A DNA stretch of 64,000 nucleotides from Harmothoe impar (taxonomy: Eukaryota; Annelida; Polychaeta; Phyllodocida; Polynoidae): assembly GCA_947462335.1 (NCBI GenBank), contig OX381716.1:8008861-8072860 (forward strand), written 5' to 3'. This document shows positions 1-11,069 of the stretch, in pieces; positions within the stretch are counted from its first letter, which is position 1; every line of letters starts with the position of its first letter. The notes beneath the pieces were generated by a model. That model had not been told where the DNA came from and made no database searches. It was given only the letters and a program-made list of their open reading frames with translations. The translations under genes and the position numbers were made by a program.

Positions 1-29
1 ACATTTACAGACTCAATGCAAGATGCCAT

Positions 30-125
30 GTGCTCCCATTCTCACATATTTGATATATCAATGAGTTGTCCGGGGCCTATGGTAATCACAGCTGCTGCCA
101 TTCCCACCTTTTCATTTCGCATGTT
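30..125. repeat. Inverted copy of the 2,828-2,920 sequence
   Basis: This segment reads like the reverse complement of about 2,828-2,920. Both contain the same run of words (a GGGGCCTATGG core, then CTGCCATTCCCACCT) with scattered differences. The pair sits just outside and inside unit 1 of the large duplication. It looks like two copies of one dispersed repeat; I see no coding content. Confidence 0.6.
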
Positions 126-187
126 TATTTCTAAGTTATCTCCTGTGGCATATTCCTACCAGCCAGGTGTATGTATGTTAGTGTATG

Positions 188-303
188 GGTGCAAGAGCCC
201 AGTGTTGGTGTGTTAAGATATAGGTGCAGGAGCCCAGTGTAGGTGTGTTAAAATATAGGTGCAGAAGCCCAGTGTATGTGCGTTAAAGTTAAGGTGCAGG
301 GGC
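188..303. repeat. 35-bp tandem repeat, three copies plus a partial fourth
   Basis: The word GGTGCA recurs at 188, 223, 258 and 293, exactly 35 bp apart. Each unit continues with an AGCCCAGTGT core and a TGTGTTAAAATATA-like end. Copies differ at a few positions. No gene is seen between the window start and here. Confidence 0.85.
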
Positions 304-1973
304 TCCTAGTAGGGTGTGGACAGCTATTGGTCAGGAAGTGTGAGGATGATGGAGCAGCCATTGACAAAGTGTTGCCTCTAACCATGCAGTGACTGCTATT
401 GACATGTGTGCTAAGGACAGCGCAGGAGGTAGTTAAGATACTTATTATTCATCTATCATCTTGTGTCAAATGACATCTAGACTGCTCTGTAGAATTTTGC
501 AGCCAATCCCAGTGAGAATGCAGGGACATCGCAATATTATAAGGAATTGTATTCCTGACAGCATTTTCTCAAGAAAAAGCAACTTGTGAACACTGAGTTA
601 GAGGGTTATTGCATTGATGGCAGCTGAATTAATTGAACATTTAATTACTACCACCAGGTGTAGTAAGCAGCCTCCTAGTGAACACGCAGGCTAAACAGGA
701 GGCCAGTAGACAAGAGGAGCGCAATCAACACCAATCTGTCCCTAAAGATGTCAGTCAAGTTCCCTTTTCATAACCAGTTCATGCAGTATTTAACTGTTTA
801 TGGTATCTGTATCTCCAATGCTTCCTCTAAATATTGACAGGTTGAAGAAATTCTGAGGAATAGGCAAATTGTTATCACCTCCAACCTTCAGTGCCATGGA
901 GAAAACTACCAAAGAGTCCATCTGACATGGCAGGTTTCTGGGGTTGTGGTAGCAATCAATCATCCATGGCCACCAGCAGGACAGGAAGTCAATGGCAGAT
1001 TTGGCTGTCTGTCAAGTTTACCTCAAGGGGACGATTAGAGCAGGCAGCTCTACACTAAGGTCTACACAGTGCTGCACTAGGGTGTTAACCTCAAACCACA
1101 GGCCTAACGGAGTGTTGTGCGAGAGATGGTTGAAAGGGGGTTGCTAGTATTAGGGTAAAAGCCTGACACTGGGGGACACTAGTGCCATTTACCCCCTGCA
1201 GCCTATACTTTAGGTCTGAGTCTAGGTGTAAAGATAGGGAGTCATTGGCCATGGAGTGCTGTGTAGACATAAAGTGGGCATAAAGGTTTAAAGGGTTGTA
1301 CCTTAGTCCCAGTAGTGTAGTGGGGTGCTCTGGAATGAAAATATAGGATGAAAGTCACTTACTAAAATGATTATTATGCATTTAAGACATCAGTGGTCAT
1401 TGGAACTAATCCTTGCAATGGAGTGTCACCCAAACCAATATATAAAGACACACATTGGACCAAATTAAAATTAGTTTTAGTTAATTATGTTAAGTTATAC
1501 TTTGGTTACAAACATGAAGAATATTGCAGTTGGATATAAATTCATTGATTACTGGATCCATTTTGCTTTTAACCTGGAGACTGGGAGAGGCTATCAGTTT
1601 GGGGTAATATAAGGTCTCTGGCCTAACCATGGTGCAAATTGGCAATAATTGTACAGTGATGTGTGGGGTATGGGTTGGATATAACCCACTTATCTAGTCG
1701 GTAGTGAGGCTAATCACCATTAGGTCACATTGCACCCTCTTGGTTCACAAGACAAGATCCCAAGTATTGTGAAAGCTCCTATTTAGGATAAACTTATTTT
1801 CAGACATTGCAAATTAGGGGTCAGCTATTGGCAAGGGCAACCTGCCTTGAGGCATTGAGGTCTGCTGGCCTAGTTGATTTAGATGTTTATTAATTTGATT
1901 TAAATTAAATAAAATGAACTTTTCGTCTTGTAGAGTATTTTATCCACAGCATGTAATGTTTCATATGGTGAAG

Positions 1974-2362
1974 TAAAAAGACAAAGGTTCACAAGTTTTG
2001 GTCTTCAGCCTGGGTTATTTTTCGAGTTGAAGGTAGGGCGCTATTTCACGAGGCCGCAGGCTAAGTGAAATGCTGCCCTACCTTCAACAAGTGAAATAAC
2101 CCAGCTACAGAACAAAACAAGTGTTTCTTTGTATTCATTTTTTACCTTTTTCGATTCAAATTCAATTATTATAGGGGGCAAGCCAAAATTGACTAAAATT
2201 GCTTTTTTCTACAGCGTTCAAATGTAAACGAACCGCCTTTTTGATGACGTCACAGGGTCGTGAAATAAGGACATGGGTTATTTCGCAGGGGGAGTGTAAT
2301 ACGGAGCTCTTCGGTTAAGTCAATGGGACTGCTGTATTCCATAAAAAAATAAATGTTGTTTT
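1974..2362. mobile_element. MITE-like insertion with internal hairpin (unit 1 only)
   Basis: Unit 2 runs straight through this site near 22,263, while unit 1 carries about 390 extra bases. Inside, 2,012-2,103 folds into a hairpin whose arms read GAAGGTAGGGCGCTATTTCA and its near reverse complement. The phrase GGGTTATTT recurs at 2,012 and near 2,273, the second time just after a TGACGTCA (CRE-like) word. No open frame of interest is present. Its absence from unit 2 suggests insertion after the duplication. I did not find clear target duplications. Confidence 0.6.
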
Positions 2363-4889
2363 TTTTTAGCTGAAAAACCATTTGGGAGATATTACAAAGA
2401 TAAAGACACTTTACTGGGTACTTTGCCAAGTGGATGGGACTACCCTGGTGACCGATTCACTCCTATGGTGCATGCAAATTTGATCAAACCAATCCAATCC
2501 ATTACACCAGCAACACTGATAGAAATTGGACTACGTCAGCGTTCAACCCTCAAATTATGGAGGAAAAAGAAATGGGGCTGCAAGATGGGTGTTGAGTCAA
2601 AATTATATAAGGCTGCTGTGTCCTGATTACTGAACTAAACAAAGAAGTTTATTTTCACCACCTTAATTGGCCTCCAATTTTTTTTTTCTACGTTTACAGA
2701 CTATTATTTATGCTTCCCATAATTAGGCTACTCATAGTCCACTCTTGGGAGATCCCTTTCACTGTTTGAGGGTTGTAAACAGCAGGTAGGACCATACTCC
2801 AGCAAATTCACAAAAATAATGCCTCACATTTGAAATGAGCAGGTGGGAATGGCAGCAACTGTAATTCCCATAGGCCCCAGACAACTTATCTATATAACAG
2901 ACATGTGAGAATAGTTACACCTGGCATTCAGTGATCTAAATATAGCATGATCAGGTACAAGTATATCTCTAAACAAGGATGGAATGAAATAGTGACATAT
3001 AGGGAGTGACCACTTCTTAGCAACATATAGGTAGCAAGTCCATCCGCAAGCCACTGGCATACATATTAGAACGCAGGATAAGAGTCCTCTGCTAATCTCC
3101 TCACACGGCAGAAGCTGTTCTAAACACTAAGCTGTTCCCATACTAAGCTTGTTCCTGACATTGATCTGCTATCCTCACCCTGAGCTATTCCGCTCACACT
3201 TACTTCCACACCATGAGCTGCTGACCACACTGAGCTGCTCCTTTTATAGCCCGGGTAGCACCTCATGTGTTCACTAAGTTCCTTATACAGGCTATATATA
3301 GCAGCTACTTGGCCTGTCTTCTTACAAATGCTAACTGTCAAAATCCTCTGATCCTTTTGAATGGCTCTTACAGCAATGATTCCCGTTGGCTGGATTAACA
3401 AGTCATCTGTGATGCATTTAAAGTTCACAGGAAAAATGACAAACCGAGGTTGTCAATTTTGGTATTGTCTGTTTGAATATGTCAAGGAAAGTAAATGGTT
3501 GTAAATTGTGGCTGAGGACATTTTATTGTTCCTGGCAAGCAGCTCACAGGAGCTTTCATATATCCTGCAGGAAAATCATACCTGACAAATCAGGGTGGTA
3601 TTCCTACAGCAAGTATAATGCCAAGTTGAGGGACAGAAAATGAGAAAGATCTATTCAGTATCCAGTTTTTGCATTGGCTATTTGCGAGTATAATGATGAT
3701 GAGGGATAGTATTATTGCAGCCTGACGTAAGAGACATAAAGGGATACATTGTATTTAAGGGAAACTAATTATTTTCCCTAGATATTTTGCAATACTCTCT
3801 CTGCCCCAAAGGGGATGGAAACACCAGAGATATTACTTCTCTGTGAATGGGCTGGTCGTACAGCTAACTGATGGAAGGAACTGGGACATTGCTTCAACAA
3901 AGCAGGTTCTATTCTGAGCTCTTAGCTTCAGTTTAGCAGCCCAGTTTATTCCAGGCACTCAGATTTTTTTAGAATGCAATTTCAGCATGTAACAGCACTG
4001 TTATTAAAGAAGAAAATCCCTTTGACTTCTAATACAATGTGCCATAAAACAAAAATGAAACCTCTGCAAGCCTTTGCTGAAGCTCTTTTAACTATTTCAA
4101 ATCAAGCTGGTTCTGACAGTTTTCGTTGACATTGTTTCCTACAAGGAAGGAAAGAAAACTGAAATAATGGATTCATGAAAATTTCTCAAGAACTAGCCTT
4201 GGATGGATATAGGATGAAGGTGGGAATATGCTCCACTATATCTATTGTCTGCATGGTGACTAACAACACTTTGTGGAAGCACTGCATGAATCATCTGATT
4301 GATTGACTTAAAGCAAAGTTAAAGTTGCCTAAAGGCCTTATTTGAGCCACTTTAAGCGAATGTAAGCGACTTTGATTTTTTTCCAAATTAAAATTGCTTA
4401 AAGGTGCTTAAAGGTGCTCAGGGAAGTCCATAGATCAACTTAAAAGTCTGCTTAAAGTGGGTGGTTCATGCTGCTCATGAGGTTAGGTTAAGTGTGGGTT
4501 CAGTCCAAGCTCTCAGGTCCAATCATGAAGCACTTGCCATATAAGGAGCTCTTTGTAGCTGAATTTTACACAGCTATTGTTTATCTCCCTCCCCCATGGC
4601 GACAAAGCATCCATCAATTCTACACAGAAATGTTGCACCTAAAGATCACTGGTTCCCTTCTCTCATGAACTTGTCAGCTGATAGTGAGGCAGGATCAACT
4701 TCATAGTGAGAGAGAAGGAGATCTCATTCTGAGAGGAAGGCTCCAATCCAACATCTCTGTGCAACTTATGAGGCCCTGTGTGTGAAATGAGATCTCTAGC
4801 TGTGATGACTAGAAACGCCCTGTACAATGACTTCACTAAAGTAGATCTGATTTAACCTTAAGGGATAAGAAGCAATCATTGTTGAAGGA
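2363..4889. other. Non-coding duplicated sequence with indels
   Basis: I see no gene here. About 2,838-3,262 and 3,500-4,590 are present in unit 1 but missing or replaced in unit 2 (22,770-23,560). The second indel contains short repeated words around AAAGGTGCTTAAAGG (4,320-4,450). Neither indel shows clear terminal inverted repeats, so insertion and deletion cannot be told apart. Confidence 0.5.
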
Positions 4890-4894
4890 GGCCC

Positions 4895-5130
4895 TGTGGG
4901 GACCTTACGCCACAAATTTGCCACTAACCCTCAAAAAGATGACCGTTTGAGGCATAAGGGCAAACCACGGGCCACTATACCACAAAAGTGGCATTAAAGG
5001 CGTTTGTGGCATAAGGGCATTTGTGCTTTAATGCCACTTTTGTGGTATAGTGGCCCGTGGTTTGCCCTTATGCCTCAAACAGTCATCTTTTTGAGGGTTA
5101 GTGGCAAATTTGTGGCGTAAGGTCCCCACA
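4895..5130. mobile_element. Hairpin MITE with near-perfect 105-bp arms and 5-bp target duplication
   Basis: The element begins TGTGGGGACC and ends GGTCCCCACA. The two arms of roughly 105 bp are reverse complements with only one mismatch that I could find (CCGTTTG against CAAACAG), around a loop of about 24 bp. GGCCC flanks both sides (4,890-4,894 and 5,131-5,135). Unit 2 shows the uninterrupted site at about 23,718. No coding capacity is seen. The near-perfect arms and the empty site point to a recent insertion after the duplication. A 5-bp duplication does not by itself identify the superfamily. Confidence 0.9.
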
Positions 5131-5274
5131 GGCCCTATGCAACGTAAAGAGATTCCACTGACAGAGAAGAAAGAGACCTGAATCAGAAGAAACAACTGTG
5201 TCCTTGATCTCTTTGCTATACTCTATCCCTCTGTCTCATCTCCGAACATCTATCAAGTCTTTGATGTGTTCTAA

Positions 5275-5513
5275 CCCTTTAAGGGCCGCATAATGTATTA
5301 CTAAAGCATGTCCTTTGCCATCATGATGCATGAACACAGCTGTGGCAAGTACCCATACAGCCCTTGTGAGTGACTGGCCAGTGTAAGACCAAGGCCACCG
5401 TGTGCAGCTGATAAACTACTGAAGGGTTTGTGCTGTGTTGGTGAATCATGCCAACTGCATTTGTGCATCACACCGACAAATGCCGGCGTTTGGCAATGTG
5501 TGTCCCTAAAGGG
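5275..5513. mobile_element. TTAA-type MITE, terminal CCCTTTAAGGG
   Basis: The left end reads CTAACCCTTTAAGGG and the right end CCCTAAAGGGTTAA, giving inverted ends next to TTAA-like targets; the left TTAA is mutated. The interior has paired TGCATCATG-type words. A diverged copy sits at the matching place in unit 2 (about 23,871-24,115), so this insertion predates the duplication. Related, cleaner copies lie at 31,743 and 47,117. TTAA targets are typical of piggyBac and Kolobok transposons; which one mobilised this family is not decided. Confidence 0.6.
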
Positions 5514-5938
5514 TTAAAGGGTTCATTCATATCATAGTGAATTGATGGCAATGGTTTCAAGGTTCATAGGCCTTTTTGCAGAAGCAGCCCCTCCAACTCC
5601 TTGGATAGGTGAGGGACTTTCTGAAAGAAACAGCACTTCTTGTGAACAAAGAAATCCTCATGAATTCCAATGAAACTACGGGATGAAGTTTCTCTTTAAA
5701 GACTTTCACATACTTTTCTCTAAAGGTTATTTGTTTTTTTTGAAAGAGAGTCACAAGGGTAGCATACACAGTTACTGCACTTATCATAGGTGAATATCCA
5801 GCGGCTGAGTTAAACTGAAACCTAAGCCAAGACGCTCAATATGTCAACACAGGACATTTATTTTCCATCTTCTACATTGCCTTTCTTGTAAATTATCAAA
5901 TTGGAAACAAATATGCAATACCTCAATATTGGTAGCAG

Positions 5939-6079
5939 TAGATGATATGTGCATAGATCATATTGTTGCCAAGGGTCAGTTAAAATGGTACAAGTGCTGG
6001 TCTGCTACCCAGGCCATAGAATCATGGAGATATGATGCCCTGCAGTGGGAAACCATCACTGTTTTCTCTCAGCAAATAG
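5939..6079 (+). pseudogene. Exon-like cassette, copy 1 (donor site altered)
   Basis: A 141-bp block is open in one frame and encodes a peptide of about 47 residues that begins VDDMCIDHIVAKGQ and contains ESWRYDALQWET. An AG (GTAGCAG) precedes it, as expected for a splice acceptor. At the far end, where copy 2 has AG followed by GTGCGG, this copy has AG followed by GC, so the donor looks lost, and the frame stops two codons later. The same cassette recurs 377 bp downstream and in unit 2. I do not recognise the protein family. It could be a real duplicated exon or simply part of a repeat. Confidence 0.35.
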
Positions 6080-6315
6080 GCATTGAATAGGAAGAAGGAT
6101 TGTAGCCCCTGTACTGAGAATTTGATAGCAGCTGAGTTATACCGATACCAAAGCCAAGACACTCTGTATATCAACAATGTATTGTTCATTTCCTACAATG
6201 ATTTTCTCCTTTAAAATTCATGTTGGTTTTATTGATTCTTGGTCTTTTCTCCTCAGGAAATCAATTAAAACTGTAATTTATCAACAAATGTGTTAAATCT
6301 CAATATTGCCAGCAG

Positions 6316-6456
6316 TAGATGATGTATACATAGATCATATTGTTGCCCAGGGGCAGTCGGAATGGCACAAGTACTACTCCAATACCCGAGCTCTAGAATC
6401 ATGGAGATATGATGCCCTGCAGTGGGAAACCAACACTGTTTTCTCTCAGCAAATAG
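6316..6456 (+). CDS. Exon-like cassette, copy 2 (most intact)
   Basis: This is the best preserved of three copies. It is 141 bp, exactly the length of copy 1, and open in the same frame. The peptide starts VDDVYIDHIVAQGQ and includes ESWRYDALQWETNTVFSQQ. The block is bounded by an acceptor-like CCAGCAG on the left and a donor-like ATAG/GTGCGG on the right, which would make it a phase-1 exon end. Differences from copy 1 mostly change the amino acid, so there is no clear sign of purifying selection, although no indels or stops have accumulated. I do not recognise the family and no partner exons are visible nearby. Confidence 0.35.
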
Positions 6457-6659
6457 GTGCGGAAAATAATGAAGGATGGGAGCCTGGGGATTGAGAGTAA
6501 GATGGCCACAATAATCTGTTTGGGATAGGGATTTGTCATTGGCCTTTGTGCATGCAGGTACAATATCAATTTTAAATATATTGGGGAAGAAATTCTTAAT
6601 CAAAAGAATCTGAAAAGGATATTCTGTGAGTCCCACTTTAAAAATGATTCTTTTCCACA

Positions 6660-7340
6660 CACTGTGATGATATTGTATTAATACGAGAGGGGATTATCCA
6701 ATGGTCATTGGCCATAAGGGTTTGAACTTTACATTTGAAGATGAGGGTTATATCAGCCAAATACTGCACTTTGAGTAAATGTAAATAAAAAGGTTTGCAA
6801 GATATGACAGACATATGAAACCCAACTCAAATCTACAGAGAAATGCTACTCTACCGAATCCTAGCTAACATTTTCAATTGACATTGTTTGGTTGGAAGTA
6901 CAGTGCACAATGTAATGCATTTTCCGATGATAGAAGTAAACATAGTCTATGACATATATTATAATATTAGGTGGGACAGAGAGAAAATGGGCGCCCAGTA
7001 GACACACGCGTGCACAAAGGCTCTGTGCATTATCACTATTTCTACTGTTCCACTACCTTATAACTTCTAAATACTAGGACTACCTATTGCATAAAGGTGC
7101 TGTGGTACCTCATAGACGTAAAATATGGCGACAGGAGGAGGATTCACTCAGTTCAGGCCAGAACTATGCTTGGTATCAGACAAGGGGGAGGAAACCCACC
7201 ACCATTGGAGTCAACCCTGGTAAGGCCCTTAGCTGCACTAGACGTGCCTGATCCTATCCTGCAAATCACTGGCATTATTGTCTCCTGAACAACAACAGTC
7301 TAAGCCTAGGTCCAGAAAAGACACTAAGAACGCAGACAAA
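6660..7340. other. No feature seen
   Basis: AT-rich sequence without convincing coding potential. It belongs to the part of unit 1 that has no counterpart in unit 2. Confidence 0.4.
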
Positions 7341-7344
7341 AAAT

Positions 7345-7696
7345 CTCCGAGCTAGAAGAGAAATTAACTGTTATAAATGAAGGTCACCAAGCATGATGCA
7401 TCCATTAGCCAGATCTGTGAAAAGGGAGAGAAAGACGATAGAGACAGGTGCCGTACACATTTAGTATTGAGGGGAATAAGTGAGTAGACTTATATGCAAA
7501 CCCAAAAGCAGCTGTTACAAAACTCCTCTCGGACCTTGGTACCGGCCTAACCATCGCTGACTGTAGTGCTGTGTATCGACAGGGGTTCAAGACAGAAAGG
7601 TCAACGCGCCCAATCATGATTCACTTCATAGAAAATGGCCACAAAGGCAAGGTCTTTGCAAATGTCAAGAAGCTTAAGAATATGAAAGACACTTAG
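7345..7696 (+). pseudogene. Degraded LINE ORF1 fragment (coiled coil plus RNA-binding domain)
   Basis: One part reads KISELEEKLTVINEGH, a short heptad-type coiled coil. After a decayed stretch, 7,511-7,696 reads in one frame to a TAG stop. It contains LLSDLGTGLTIADC, then RPIMIHFIENGHKGKVFANV and KKLK. That order (an isoleucine-rich strand, a basic RPIxxxF strand, then a helix ending KKLK) is what I would expect of the RRM-like domain of L1-type ORF1 proteins, which bind retrotransposon RNA. The frame is broken by stops between the two pieces, so this is a fossil. It ends about 15 bp before the second duplicated block begins. The family assignment is from motif memory only. Confidence 0.45.
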
Positions 7697-8229
7697 GATG
7701 GATTGCAGGTAGCAGATGCAGGTGTATAACAAGCTTAGTTTACTTGACTCAACTCAATTCTGGGGAGTCATGGCAACGCTACTTAACACTATTCACAATA
7801 ATTTAGTTCAATTAATAGATATGTGTATAAAGGATTATGACAATTTGAACCATGTCTGCTATTATGCTTGATCTGTAAAACATGTTTATCTCACTCAATA
7901 ACTAAATATTGAAATTCTGGGTACTGCAAACTCAAAATATTCTGTTTGGGCCATTGTGTGACTTATACTTAACAATGGCATCAAGCTCCTGTATACATGG
8001 GGTCAAATGTGACTGTAGGGTCTACCACAAATAGCAGCTTTTGTGTTGAAGATGTTTGAAATCAGTCACTTTTGTGGATTGCAGGTTTTTTGGACTGTAA
8101 GGAGGGTGGTTTGCAAAATAAATGGAGTATTAGAACATTTTAATATGTGTTTGTGTGTGTATTCAAAACATTCCCCAATCAGCACAGGAAAGTGCTCCCA
8201 AATGTGTTTATTCCAGTTTGTTTGGCACA

Positions 8230-8420
8230 TCCACAGTCACCCTCACCAAAGTGTTAAACACTACACATCACTAAAAACAACACAACGTGACTGAAATTTT
8301 TAAGGTAATTCAATTTAGCCCTTTTTCTACGAGTGGCAACTGCAGTGTCTGTGGGGTGTGAGGACTGTTTGTTGTCTCTGCTATTTGTCCCTCGGGACTC
8401 ACGGACAGTGAATGGTTCAC
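8230..8420. repeat. Dispersed repeat, unit-1 copy
   Basis: The stretch around AACACAACGTGACTGAAATT through CTATTTGTCCCTCGGGACTC is found in unit 2 at about 33,060-33,235. A third, partial and inverted copy lies at about 47,390-47,545, outside both units. It is therefore a dispersed repeat and not only duplicated DNA. No function is visible. Confidence 0.6.
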
Positions 8421-8911
8421 CTCAATGCCAGGCTGTTAAGCACCGGGCAGAATCTTGCCCATATTATCTTCTATTCATGAAGGGTATTCTCTAAATATTT
8501 CTCTATACATCACGGAATCCCCCCCCCCTATGTTGAATCTAACACTAAGTCCCTTCTGCTGTATAATGACCTCTGAAATATGCATATTATGGTACTATCC
8601 TCTAATTGAAATGATTGGGCTTCCAGTATGTAACTGCCAGCAGCAGCACAGTTATCTACAGCCGTTTACTCACCAATACACAGGTATCCATGCTTTTACT
8701 TTTCTCACAGGAGAAAGCACCAGCTAGTCCATCAAACTGTTTCAAACACACCTATAGTACTGACTGTTGACTTTTCATCTCCAGCACAATCATGCCATTG
8801 TACAAGGTGCTCTCTCACCTCTCCTCCTCCTGGGGCTCGTTCAGTGTCAATCCTAATGTACCTTGTTTACAGTCCTGTTAGTACTAGAGGCATGTAATAT
8901 ACCGTTGGAAA

Positions 8912-9270
8912 GAGAAAAGGAGCAGGAATCTTTACATTTTGATAACCTTTTGATCTATCCTAAGATTTTCTTCTTTTTTCTAAAGTAAATGATTTCGTTG
9001 GGCTGGGTTTTGAAGCTGTGGGCCCAGGTGGCTCATGACTGATAAAGTTAGTGTCTACCCCTGTATTCCCACAATTATGTCTTCCCTAGATTCCATATAT
9101 TTGTTATCCCTTTAGCCATCAAAACTGCCACCTAGTTGAAAAGTTTCGTCATGAGCCATCATTCTTTTCATCTTACCTGGTGATTCAGTGGGTGGTTTGG
9201 CTCTTGTGACAACCAGAGAGATGGAGGGAGGAGGATGATGGTGGAGAAACTTACATGAGATTTGACTTTA
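8912..9270. other. Unit-1-only stretch, insertion or deletion
   Basis: Unit 1 has about 360 bp here that unit 2 lacks: in unit 2 the same flanks meet at about 33,752. I see no terminal repeats or open frame, so a deletion in unit 2 is as likely as an insertion in unit 1. Confidence 0.5.
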
Positions 9271-10044
9271 ATTATGGACAGTGTGTAAATGTTGACAACT
9301 CTTTCAATGTGAAGAGATAATATATAAAACTGCAGAGATGGGCCGGCAGGAAGCAGGATGAAGGTAAGAAACCCTAAGGAGGAACTCGATTTTTAACATC
9401 AAAGTAAATCCCAGAACTTTACAAGCTTGCAGAGTTTAATCGTCATGTTCTACAAAGAAGTGAAAACTTGTTAATGGATGTGCAGATATTAGGATGTCTG
9501 ATGGTGTTTAAGTGAAATAAACTAAACTGTTTCATTTCAGCTGAAACTTGCACCCGTAAATATACAATGCATTGAGGTTGAAATGGACTCTGTGTCTTTT
9601 ATAAACTATTTGTGTTCATGAACTGTTTTTGGTATATTTAATCACGGTTACTATTCCACATTGTATATCTGTAAATCAACGGTTAACTTATGAAATATTT
9701 TCTCCCTACTTGTAACACATATGTTATTATCTGAAAAACGTTTTGTATGCTCAATCAATTCCTGCAATACACAAGCATGGACACAAGGCAGGTCAATTCA
9801 AAAGCTTCAAAGAATTATAGAGCAGTGACCCCCTCCTGTGTGAGTCAGGCGGTGTTAACCAGATCTGACTGTAGCATGCAGGTGTGAGATAGAAACTAGA
9901 CTATATGCAGTCTTCCTGTTTTAGAGTTTTCCGCTTTACAGCTCTCCACTCTCCCCGTTTGATTATCTCACTCTCTATTTTTTTATTCTCCACTCTCCCC
10001 TTTTTGACAGAGTCATAGTTTCAGTGCTCTATAAACAATCTATA

Positions 10045-11069
10045 CATGACCAAATGTCAGGGATCATCCGGATTTGAGCTGCCAGGGGGCTCAAAAATAA
10101 ATATTTGAGTAGGGTTTCAACATTTTTTATACAAATAGTATAGGTATTGGGGATTAGATACCCTATATTTGGGTAGGTTAAATATCATTATTGAATCTAC
10201 AGTACAGGATCATATGTAGGTGCAAGTAGACACGACTGAGCCCTCTTTATAAAGTGTATGAATTTGTATATGTATCTGGGATAATTGCCTGTAAAAATGG
10301 TGCGTTTAATAGGATCATTGTGCTAGAAGGGCTACAATAAGATAGGAATTGACTGTACATGGTACAGGGCATGTTATATTGATTGAAAGGTTTAAAAGGA
10401 GGGCTCAGTCGTGTCTACTATGGTAACTGGATGTACATAATGTGTCCCCTTAGTATCTTTTTACTAAAGGGCTCAGTCCTGTCTACTATGGCTCAGTCGT
10501 GTCTACTCATAAACTACCCCTAAAATAGGACTGATATTCACTAGGCTCTGCAGGGAAGGCCGTTAAAGCTAGACTTACAATTTTTTTTCCTGGGTATAGG
10601 TTAATAATATATGCTTATTATGCCCTACTTAATTTATATTTCTTCTATACAAATATATGTTTTTGGCCACGTTTTGTTTGGGCTCAGTCATGTCTACCCC
10701 AGCACTTTTGACCATACATAATATTTATCAAACATATCATATAGTCCTAAGTGGTGCCAAATTGTTCCCTACCATAAAGGGGAATTGGCCAAAAAAAGAT
10801 ATGTGCGAATAGCTTTATTTATAGAGCAGTACATACAGCATAATTTCATTTTTTTCATTCAATTGTTTAAAAAAGGTCCAATTTGGGGTGTTTTTGCCCT
10901 TTGGCACCCTAAATGAGAGTCTGACAGGTCAAACTGGGGTTTCCCTCATTGATCTAACCAAGTACAATCATACTAGACCAAAAAGATAACTATATATGAT
11001 GAATGGAATACTTTATTGAGTGGAGAAGAAAAAAAGTTCAAATCAGGATGATCTGTGACATTTGGTCAT
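10045..11069. mobile_element. 1.0-kb non-autonomous DNA transposon with inverted ends (unit 1 only)
   Basis: The left end reads ATGACCAAATGTCA followed by GATCATCC and GATTTGA. The right end is the near reverse complement, finishing TGACATTTGGTCAT. Unit 2 has the uninterrupted site at about 34,581. Inside, the 17-bp word GGCTCAGTCGTGTCTAC occurs five times with small changes: inverted at 10,226, and direct near 10,401, 10,469, 10,490 and 10,680. There is no transposase frame. The flanks carry TA on both sides, which would suit a Tc1/mariner-type target, but this is not certain. Confidence 0.8.

Noticed and set aside
5557..5787. 76-codon minus-strand frame similar to one at 24,228-24,464
   Set aside because: The similarity is explained by the duplication. 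The ends differ, there is no start context or splice support, and no family is recognised.
8043..8294. 83-codon open frame also present in unit 2 (32,867-33,127)
   Set aside because: Shared because of the duplication. No recognisable domain, and composition is typical of chance frames.
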